Shown here: positions 28,401 through 40,400 of the stretch, piece after piece
Position numbering within the stretch: the stretch's first letter is position 1
Layout of the letters: every line of letters begins with the position of its first letter
NCBI GenBank assembly: GCA_026874595.1
Contig: CM049307.1
Coordinates: 75,182,643 to 75,246,642, forward strand
Length of the DNA stretch: 64,000 nucleotides
Source of the DNA: Sipunculus nudus
Taxonomy: Eukaryota; Annelida; Sipuncula; Golfingiida; Sipunculidae
Direction of reading: 5' to 3'
Program-made: the position numbers and the translations under genes
Notes under the pieces: generated by a model
The model's database searches: none
What the model saw: only the letters and a program-made list of their open reading frames with translations
Told to the model about the DNA's origin: nothing

Positions 28401-31400
28401 CTATCAAAATCATACATAAGCTAAACAACAACAACTCATAATACAGCTTATATTTATTACCACACAAAACCAGCATGTGCCTCATTTCTAAATAATATTT
28501 TTTTATCATATATAACAGCTGAGCGTCGTGACCCATAGGTCCCTTGTTTGTTATTAGTAGAATAAGCACATGATTCTTTGATTCATCTACATGACTTCAG
28601 CTTGCCTGCCACACAGAAATAATTTAAGTCTGTTCCAGCACCCCTGTCCACTTGTTTTTTCATGATTATTTTTTTGTGAATCAAAGTATGCAAAACTTTT
28701 TGACCTTAGGGCAGAAAGAAAGAAAAATGTAATTAACTATTATGGAAATAATAGCCTACCTTATGTCATTTTCCTGTAATCAATTAAAACCATTTTATGA
28801 GTAACTGGTCTATTCTGTAGAGCAATCTTGCCACTAATCTTTGTGATAGGCATATCAGGGAATAGTGATGACGTCATAATAGACGTAACGTACTAAAGAG
28901 GCACCAACATTCATGGGACCAATGATCAAGAGCTGCCTACCTCTGTTTACAGTGAGACTTGTATTCTCCGCGTGCACGCATTTCACTGTTACGTCACATT
29001 ATGTTATATCCATATCCAAGCAGGATAAACAATGGCCACTTATCAGGGATGCCATGAACCACAGATATATATGAAACATGTCAACCAGACCGTAAAGTAA
29101 ATAATATTTATATCGTGAGTAGGTAAGGAACCAAAAAATAACGCTTTTGCCTCTTTATGCCAATTGTGCAATTTTGTTTGGCAAGTTTGACTTATGTAGA
29201 GATAATTGGGAAAAATCAGGAGGACAGGGGTTGTGGATCAGCCTATAATTACATTTCATAATCATACACAGTGGATGCAGACTTGGTGGCCCTGTATTAG
29301 TCATGACCAATGTATGTTCTGATTCATAACTGGTTGGTTGTTCAAAGAAAGATCTCAAATGACTGCAGTATGTAATTGCTGTGTGAGGAGCTTGATTGGT
29401 CCTGAGATTGAGCAATTTGGTACATATTGAGATTTAACACAAGCCTGCTAGTATTTGGCACAGAATTTCAGTCGAATTCATCCCCAGTTTTGTTTGATCA
29501 GCCTTGAATGCAAGTAGCATTTTGATTATACAGTTACTAGGATATGGTATTTGTTTTGAGATAAAATTTCAAATAATTTTAGGTTTGAATGTAATGGCAA
29601 CCTCAGACAGAGGACATGGATTTAACTATGCAACTTAATTACCATGGTATCCTTATTACCAGTTTTGGTCTTAGCTTAGTATTTTATATTTCATAATGTA
29701 TGCATTTGATGTCTTCTGTTCTCTCTTCAAAGATGACAAACATATTGACTAAACTTACTTTATAGATGTGAGGATGGATGTATTGTTGAGGTTTTCTTAG
29801 AAAAAAAAACTTAAAATCAGATGAATTTTTCATTATTTCAGCTATCAAGGGTTAAGGATTGTTTGTTTTGTTTGTGGATGTGTGGGTGTCAGCTAGATAT
29901 CTGCACAATTTAATGGTTTATTATGATCGATATACAGTGGAACTTGTCTGATAAACCAACTGTCTAATAAGACCATCTGCCTATAAAGACAACCTTTGAA
30001 AAGATCATAAACATTATCATTGATTATAACCGACATGTCTAATAAGGACAACTTTGAACTATAACACAAATTCCTCTGCATATCATATCAGTTGGGAGTG
30101 TCACAATCTTAATGAAATTTGAAGTTAGGTGTAAGTCTCGGCAAGTTAAATAACACCTGGACAATTTTGTCATGAGTTTGACAGCAGTGTTTGCCTATAA
30201 GGATTATAACATGTGACTGTACATCTATCTTACATGATATGACCGCACAGGGAACAATTACATCACATTTCACTTTTGGAGATAGAGGATTATAGGTCTG
30301 TCAGCATAAAGAATGGTGACATATATTGATTGTTGAGTATATGTAATACAGCGCAGAAAAATAGTCAAGTAAAAGTTTTGTGTTTTAAGAAACAGTTTCA
30401 ATATTATCACTTAGGGATCAATTGATGCTCAATAAATTTGATATACTTAGTGTCTAATCAGTTCCCTCATACTAGACTAAACCCCTGCCATACGCAAATT
30501 AATCATATCAACATATACTTAAAGGTAGCATGTCTTGCAATAATATTGTTGAATTATAACTCTTTCGGACTGCAGGATCACGTCATTATCCTCCCCTGCC
30601 CATCAGAACATTGATTTTAGCCACTGTTATTCATTATAATTCCCTGTAATTTAAGAACATTGAATTAGGCAATGTTAATCATTGTGATGCACTCTCCTTT
30701 CAGAACACTGATTTTAGCGACTGGTGTGTGGAAGTCACATCAGCCACAGTTTGAGGGATCTGAGTATGTGGAAGGATATGAAGACATCTCTATAAATCCT
30801 GATGATTATGAGGGGAAAAGTGTGCTTATTTTAGGTAAGTTATTTCTCAGTACAGCTGACATTCTGCAAGCTGCAGTCGTTAAAATATTCCTAATTATTA
30901 TCTTACTGGCTGCATTTGTACAAGATTTCCAAGGGATTTCTTGGATTTTCATAAACTTGACTTGTGCTATAACAGAAAAATGTAGAAGGATCTAATGACT
31001 GATGGATGTGTGAAGAATTTATATAAATTTATATTCTTTTATGTGTTATTCTGAAGCACTATCACAGAACAATTTCTCTTTATATTTGTGCCAAATTGTC
31101 AACAAAAGTGTGTTGATGTTAGATGTGTGAATGATATGTCTTCCCCTGTAAGATCTAGCATCTCTCCCTGTGAATAATGTCTTCAAGAGAATGATATTTC
31201 TTCTTCATAAGGGCATTGCATTTACTGATAAGAATTGCACTTTTTCTTCCTCTATCAATTACACATCTCTTTATTTGTTTGAAAGTACATTTACTGGTGG
31301 GTTGATCATCGAGTTTTTTCGAAAGTCAGTCGGTTTGCTGCCACTTTTAAGCACTCGATTACCAAAGGCAACTATCGATTACATCATACTCATGATTGTT

Positions 31401-34400
31401 TTACCAGAATGTCTTTATGTTATAGGCAAAAATTATTCTTCAGTTTTTTACAACAGTCCGCGCTTCATATAATGAGTCTGTGTTCCCAAATAACCTCGGT
31501 ATCTAACTGAGTATGACATGGTAGATGAGGGAACGGAGGACTTATTAAACATCTGTGAATTGGCAGAGAGCTGCAGAATTAGTGGAGAGTTTTCTAACGA
31601 GATGTTTATTATAAAATATGGGCAATATGGTGTTAAAATGCTCCATAATTCTCCAGGTCTATGCCAATTTTGCAAGATTCTCTTTGTAATAATCTCTTCA
31701 ACTGATGCCAGGTACCGCTGCCGCATGAGTAATTCTATATTTAGCTTTCAATTACTTTTTAAAAATTTTAACCAAAAATTTTATAGGCCTGTCATTTTCC
31801 TGGCGGGTCTGTGAAACCAGTATGCATGTTGGCAGTTGTCATTATTGTTAAAAAAATGAAAGTCCTTGCTGGTGGTGAAGTTAAAATGATACGCGGGAGT
31901 ATTCATGAGGGCCAGCAAGTAGATGTCCTGGACTGTGTTTTAATTCTTGATTATTATAATTAATTAAAATGAAACTATGAATAGCATATTTTAGTTATAA
32001 TATGAAAATATAAAAAAGGCAAAGACTTCTTTTCATAAGGTAGAATTACTAAGACATACGGGCTGGGTTAAGAGAGTACAGTTTCACAGATAATTACATA
32101 TTTCATTATATTTGTCTGAACCGATTAATAATCGATCATCGATCGGTTTGCCCAAACCGATGATCGATCATGAAAAAGGAACCGACTCCCACCACTAATT
32201 ACATTCCTCTCCTTTCCCCTGAGAAATACATGTGTCTTCTTCAATCAGAACTGTCACTTTCTCTTGATCTCCATGTCATTTCAATTAATTTCAGCAGTAT
32301 ACTGTCATTGATCACCTACCTATATTGTCCATTGATCTTTTATTAAATATATTCCTTCATCCATACCAGAAATGTTAGTAATGTTTGAAATATGTAGTTC
32401 AAACTATGTCAGTCTCCAAATCCAAACACACAACAGTGTGATACAGTATTTATCTCAGAATAAAAAAATTATTTCTAAGGTTGATGGGGACACAGAAAAT
32501 AGCTCTTATGTAAAAGTAGGCATATAACAGCCTTTATCAAAACATGAGGACCTTTATGTATGATTTAATGATACCTCTTAATTCCAGGCAGAGGCAACGC
32601 AGCCTTTGAAGTGGCTGATGGGATATTTGGTGCTACCAACTTGGTCCATATGATTGGTCGATCCAGAGTGAGGCTGTCCTGGGCTACTCACTATGTGGGT
32701 GACCTTAGGTGAGGTCATTCAAAGGTTAATTTAAGTCCTTATGAAGGCAACAAAAAAAAGGAAACAAGTCTAAGTTGCACTGAATTTGCTTTGAAATATT
32801 TGAAATAATGTAAAAACTTTTTATTTTTGCTTAACCAGTTTATGAATATGTATTCATATTTGATATTGAGCCTTCTTGATGCAGTTTGTTATCATGTCAA
32901 TTATTATCAGGGCCATCTGTAATCATATCAGTCATCTTACATCAGTCAGTGTTCAGATATATTGACATATCATGTCAGTCGTTCTTCAAATGTCAAGTTT
33001 TGTTGGCATGTTGTATGTGTTTTGTAAAATTAATGGAAAAAGTTTCTTCTTTTGTTCAATTAATTTTCAGTCACACTTGTTATATGGTGTGATGAAAATG
33101 GAAAAATAATTCTCATTGGAAAATTTGATCAGCACATCACATGCAGTATGGTGACCACACTACCTAATTTCCATATGAATATCCTACAGATGCGGTACAA
33201 TCTACTAGTACTTGTTATCATCAGCACCATGTCACAAATGACTGCAGTGTTTAACTGCCATGTATTAATTGCACGTGCCAAATTATGATATTTTACATTT
33301 ACATTGTTCTACCACTATAATCTAGATACCACATCCCTTGAGCCAAATAAACATAGCTTAGAGCTGTTTTGAAAATCAGCAGTGTCACAAATACTGGACT
33401 TCATTCAGTGCAAAGTGGGTAGATTAATGAGTTAATTTGGGAGACTGACTTGTCCCCAGTGCCCAAAGGAAATTGAATGTGAAATGAAGTCCCTGACAGT
33501 GTAACACAATAATCTTGATATGACAATTTATTGTATGGTATTAATACAATGAAGGGAGGTTTTGCTTGGAAATTTATCCTGGAATCGGCAGTAAATGAAT
33601 TTCTAATGCACAACACATGCAACTGGAAGGCATTTTTTTTTGTATATTTATGGGAAATAAATGTGATATGTTCACCTGATTTTGCTTGATTTGGCTGTAA
33701 ATTACCTGAGCTTTATTGTTCAGTGGTTAGTTGATCTAAGAAACTAACAACTGCACTTTGAGGTCTGGGTTCAAATCTGACATTGACAGGTATTGGGCAT
33801 GCAAGACTTTCACCTGAACTCTTTAATATAAATAAGCTATTAACCAGACAGCCTTGCTTACTTGTAGCTTGGCCCAGCCATTCCAGAGAAAATAAATGGT
33901 CACTTTGATGTATAACTAGACATGGCAGTTTTCGTAATTAACATGCCTAGTTTGTCCGGGATTAACTGGTGGCATGCCAGTGTATATAAAGAAGGTTCAT
34001 GATATATTCTTGAAATGAATGTGACATAATGGATCTACCCACTAAAATTATACAAATCTAGTCTTTATGTTAGGAATTTCCTTAAATCTTGTACAATTTA
34101 AAGGTGCATATTTTGATATCTGATGTCTTTTAACTAAAGATAATCCCTTGAAGCTTTTATAAAAATAGGCCAGAAAATGCTGATCGTATTGTACACATAC
34201 TGTTTATTTTGTTTACATCTACTTCTTTAAAAGATGCCATAATAATCCACATTCATCAAGGACATCTGGTGCTAGTAAGATGAACTAGAGTTTTGTAAAT
34301 GGTGTTTTGCCGCAACTGGTACCTGTTCACTTTCTGCATATGTTGAAACAGCCACCTACGATTGCAGGGTTTTCCTCATATGTTGACATTAGTCCATATA

Positions 34401-37400
34401 CAATTTTACTAGTGTATTTTGAACAAACAAGCTGATAAATATGTCACAGAGGCATTGTAAGAATCTTTCTTAGCAGGAATTACCTGCAGTACATTAATAT
34501 GTACCCAGAATATACCAGAAATCACAGAAATACTACAGATAAGGTAGATGATTAGCAAGCTTTAAAAAAAAGTCATGAAAATTTAATCTCCAGGAAGTGT
34601 TTTAATACCAGCTGAATACAGCTAGGTGCACCATAACCTCATATCAGACAAATATTAAGGGGGTTATTTATTCTGTGACACTGTGTTTACCTTTAGAGCT
34701 GTGAACAACAATCTGCTGGACAACTACCAGCTCAAGTCCCTGGACGGCGTGCTTGAGGCGCCAGTCAATGAGATGAAGCTGGTCAAACGCAACGGCAAAT
34801 TTTATCTCGACATTGGACAGGATGAGGACTCCATGGAAGCCACAGTGTTTGACAACTTCGCAATGAGGGAACCTTACGATAAAGTTATCAGATGTCTTGG
34901 CTTTGAGTTTGATTTCAGCATCTTCTCCAAGTAAGTAATAATTAATCTACTGTCCTAATATGTGTACTTGTGTACTTTAGATAAACTTTTACCTACACAT
35001 AAGTCCGTATTAATTATAATATTATATTGATATGAAGAAACAGCAGAACACCTAATTTAAGTTCAGTTAGGGGAAAAGGTGTTGTTTCGCAGGAGTGGCC
35101 ATCATATGTCTGTCACGTAAGGTTAGGAGAATGAAATGAGGTCAGCGAGTCTGCCCTTACTAGAGGGTCTGACTACTTTTAAGGATTAATTGTTATCAGC
35201 TAATCAACTGTATTAACCTAACTGACTGATAAATCTTGTTTATGTATTGGAATATATAAATTAATTAAATTATGGTATCATTTAATTGCCCAGTAATCCT
35301 TATCAGCTGGTCTCAGTTTTGATATCTGTGTATTGTCCTTAGGTATTATTTAATGTGCTGAGAGGTAATTAGTTGGTTTCTGTTTTGGTAATATTACTTT
35401 ATTTTATAAAAAAAAAAAAAACATGAGAATTGTTCTGACAGTAAGAAATCAACACTGTTAAAATTTACTACAAAAAAAGGAAAGAAAAGAAAAGAAACCA
35501 ATTGGCTTGTATTGAACACATGACAAAACAAAGGTACCAGCTTTGGCATTAAACATGGTCACTCCAGAAAAATCATCATTGTAACTGGGTGATCAGGGAG
35601 GAGATTGTTTGACAGTTTATTTAGCATCATCAGTAATGAAGACCCCTTTGATGCGAGGATGTTAACATTGTGGAGCCATTAAATGGTGTCTTTGTGGTTG
35701 TTTACAGAGATTCAGAGATTTCTAAGGGGAGAGGTCGCAAGAAGAAGTACCCAATGATCATGCACAATTACGAGTCTGTAGACTTCCCAGGACTGTTTAT
35801 TGCTGGAACAGCATCACATTCTCTGGATCACCGCAAATCAGCCGGTGGCTTTATACACGGGTTCAGATACACTGGTATGTTCACAGGTGAATTATGCCGT
35901 CGGGCAGGTGCAGACCTGTAATTGCCCTCCCAGCAGACTATTTAATCACATCAAATTATTTAGGTTATTTATGTATTTGGTCTGCAATTAAGTTGGAAAA
36001 TTTGCCATTTCCTCATACAGTAAATTGTTTTGTTTAATTTTTCAAATTATCTGCAAGGTATTGGTTTCCTTTGAAGTTATTGCCACAGTACACAGTTCAA
36101 ACACTGCGAAGGAATTCCCTTATGAACACTTGTTGCGGAAAATATCTCCAAAATCAATTAGCAATAATTGTAATGTATAAGTAGTAAATTCTTATCTATT
36201 GAATACTATTTTGGCAGGTGTACATTTGGGCATATCTGCTGGCTGCCTGTCTTCATATTTTAGTGAAAATGTTATTGTCTAACCTTGCAAGTTCCATACA
36301 GGGATTGTGAATATGAGTGTACAACCTAAGGAGGTTATTTGTTCTATATTTAGCTGTGACCAGTTAGCATTTGATACTTGGTTAAGAAGGCATACTCTTG
36401 TGGTAAAGACCTTGGATAGGGGAATGTTGCAGTTAATAGTCCTTAGTCATTACCACATTTTACCCATGCTGTACAGAATCAAATGCACAAGAGTAAGACT
36501 CTGCTGGTTAGGGTTTGTGAGCATCAGAATCTGCCACCCATAATGCACCGGGGCTTCTAAATACAACAGCGGTGTAGCTATAAATGTAGTAAAGAGGGAA
36601 ATATAGTCCGTCAAAATATGTTGGAAAATATTGTTTCAAGGCAATTTACATAAGCATGGGAGTTTTTGTGGTAATAGTAATATTTTTCAAGCATACACAT
36701 GTGGAAACTAGATGGACGGTGTTTCTTTTAAATGTAGTTAATTTTTATTTTGAATTTAACAGTCGAAACATGTAATCCCACAATGCTTATCTGGAAGAGG
36801 TTTGTTTTGACTTTGAGAAGAAACAACCTCTGATGGAAGGGTGCATTATACAACAGGCACTGCACAATAATTATAGATAGTGATAGGGTGGAGATTGATA
36901 AGAAACTGTGATCAGTCAATTTGTGTTAAACAATCCAGTCATCAATCTTGCCATTACAAAAATGTTAACAAAGTTTTACACATACAGAAATGTTTGGTTT
37001 CATGTGATTCATGTCAGCAAACCAATACCAAATTGTTCACTAATAACTTCATGCCTAAGTTTACAAAGGTTATAAAGGTGTTCATAAAGGTTATAGATTA
37101 TTACATATATTAGCCAACATCGTGGTTTATATATCAGTTGAGGTGATATACAGGTCTGTATATTCAGTGGTCAGAAATTCATTCTCCTACACCACCGATT
37201 ATTTCCCAGTTTTAGTCGGTAATGGTCAACCAATTTTTAGCTCAGCTGACTATAAGTCATCTGAGCTATAGTCGTGGTCCATTGTCCGTCGTCCGTCCGT
37301 CTGTCCGTCCGTCCGTCCGTCCGTCCGTCCGTAGATGTGGCACGTTTTGAAACCGTAAGACCTAGGAATCCAAAATTCAGCATAATGTTAGATGTCCCCA

Positions 37401-40400
37401 AGATCTCCTACCAAGCCGAAAACTGGGTCTTTGCGACTTCGTTCCTTTGAGAAATTAAGGAAAAACCTCAATTTTTTATTAAAATCCTATTTTCACACTT
37501 CAGGACTGCCTAATATCAAAACCACTCATCTGTTTTTCCTCATATTTACCATAAATAATCCTCTATATGGTTCCTATGTACATGCCAGAAATTGGGTCTG
37601 TATTATATAATTTAAAAAAGTTATGGGCCCAAACATAATGCATTTTGTAAATAATCAGGAAAAAAATTTGATCACTTAACACAAAACTTGTTAAAGCTAA
37701 GCACTTTTTTTCCAGTAATATAATTTTTATTAATCAAAATTAAATTGTATACCCAAAATTTGATCAAAATCTTTTAAATTTTTTGAAATATTAGCAAAAA
37801 TAAAAAATTGGTACCTTAAACTTTGCCCAACCGTGACCATGGCACGTTTTTTTCCTGTAACTGCTGTGGATTTAATTTTCAAAGCATGTTTTTGTTAGCA
37901 TTTCAACTGTTTACATTTAAAATTTGAAACCAGTTGATCAAAAACTGTAGATTTTATTCAAGTTTTCAAGCACCATGTCACATATTGTTTACATCAACCT
38001 AGTGTTATGCAGTTTGCTAGAGCTCAGCTCCCCAGCTTCAGCTCTAAGTTCCTTAAATTAGGCATACTGTAAGATGTCTCCAAAATCCCCTACCATGCCA
38101 AGAATTTGGTCACCAGAACTTAATTCCTTTGAGATATTAATGAAAAACTTCATTTTTTCATTAAGACCCTTTGTTACACTTCAGGACTGCCTAGTATCAA
38201 AACCACTGATCTGACTTTGATCATATATAATATACATATTTTTCTATACATTCGCTATGCACATGCCAGAAATGATGTCAGTATTGCGTAATTGTTTTAA
38301 GTTATGTGCCCAAACAAAATTGACTTTGTAAAAAATCAGGAAAAATATTTACTCAGGTTTCATGAAAATTATTGAAGCTAGAAAATTTTTTTTAAGTATA
38401 TAACTTTGTTTAATTAAGATTCAATTGTATACCCAAAATTAGATCTGTATTTTGTAAATTTTATAAGTTATTAGCATAAACATAAAATCAGTACCTGAAA
38501 TTTTACCCAACTTTGACCATGGCACATTTTTTCCCTGTGAGTACTGTTGATTTAATTTTCTCAGAATGTAAACATAAGTATTTAATGTGTTTAAATCTGA
38601 AATTTGAAACTAAAAGGTTGAAAATTAGGCTAGTTATTGAATTTTATCTTGAGGGTCTATTGTAGTCACTTGCTTTGTTCCAGATGCAGGTAGGCCACTC
38701 CAGGTCACTGGAAGTCAGCTATGCCAGGGTTTCTGATTTGTTTCAGTCACTGGGGGAGATCCCCTGCTGTGACAGGTGTACAATTGTTCTCATATCACAC
38801 CCCCTCCCCCCCCATGAATATATAAATATACATTTGTATGCATGATGTGGTGTTACATGACAAGATTGAGATTTATGATGATGCAATTTAGAATTATGAA
38901 TCAACGTTTATATTCAGAAATATATGTTATATTGGAAATGTATACAAATTAAACTTAAAATAAAAAAATGAGGATCTAATACAAACATGTGTTCATTATT
39001 TTCGAGCCTCAGCAGAATTGGAGATCAGGCTTTGTTTGCCCTGAATGTTTATGCAAAAGTGTTGTTAATCCCATCTCTTCCCCCCCCTCCCCCCCCCCAC
39101 CCCCGGCTGTCATTGATCCCTAGCACCTCACCGTCACCTGTGCACTGGGACATTAGTTAATATTGAAAATGTGTACAATTTTTTCAATTTGAAAGATAAT
39201 TGGATTAGAAAAAATTAAGATCTAATATTGAAACATATTCTTGCCCCAGGAGAATGGAACATAAAGTGATCAGCTCTTGTCTGTCCATCATCTCTCAATT
39301 ATCATTAAATATATATACTAATTATGAAATTTTTCCTTTAAGCACTGTTGAAATAACTTTCATATACTGTATGTGTATGGATTTAAGCCATTAATGTCTG
39401 AAATTTGAAAGCAACTTATGTATTCAGATGTGTAATATTGCAGATGAAAAACTTTAAAATATTAAAATATATTATCAGCGTTGTTTGTCTAACAGTCTGT
39501 CTGTCCTTTTTTAAATATTATGTAATTGTGAATGGACTATTTAATCCTGTAAGTATTGTTGAATTAAGTGGAAATCCTATATGTATATACACTATGTTAA
39601 TACAGAGATGTTGTAACTCCCATCATTCCAGCCCTCCACCCCCCCCCCCCCCCAACCACCACCACCAGGTTCTTGCATCTGGGGACTGGAGACATCAGTT
39701 ATATTTCAACTGTATACATTTTATAAAATAAAAATACATATATTTAATAATATATATTATGTAAAATAGATCCAATTGAGCAAATGTGTAAACTACTGAA
39801 CTGTCAACAAACTATCAAAAAGCCAGCCAGTGATCATGGTAATAATATACATCTTATGTTCACAAACTGCTCACATGCTTCAATTTTGACATTAGAGAAT
39901 GCATGGTTTGGTCACAAAATATTATTTGCAACAATTTCTCACTCATCAATACAAACCAATCATGTCAACCAGCCATGGCATATATTACCTTTTCATCTTA
40001 GACTTGATCTCCATTATTATTTTAGATTTTTACCTTCAAGGCCAACTTCAGCTAAGCACAGTGACCCATATTTATAGCACCATGTCTTGAATGTTTACAT
40101 CAAGTCATTGGTTAACAGTGTTCCAGGCTGTTACATAACACCTTCACTCCTTGCTTACTGCTTCTGTGAGTGTCTGGGTCAGGCTGGGTCAGGCAGTAAT
40201 TACCAGAGAGCCTTTCTCCTCTCTCTTTCCCTTTCTCTCTTTCTAGCTCTCTTTCTCTCTCTCTCTTTCTCTCTCTCTCACCCCTATGCCTCCCTTCCTC
40301 CCTCCACCCCATTAAGTTGACAGGTACTATAAACCTAATTTATTAGATATATATGTTGATGCAATTAAGAAATGTGAATCAACTGAAATATTCTTATATA

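Noticed and set aside
31170-31814. ORFs of about 100 codons on both strands in the intron after exon 3
   Set aside because: Opposed frames overlap, there is no domain, no usable splice context, and the composition is that of intron.
33712-33790. Functional tRNA gene
   Set aside because: A and B boxes are imperfect, and no acceptor stem or anticodon arm can be drawn; a SINE head explains it better.
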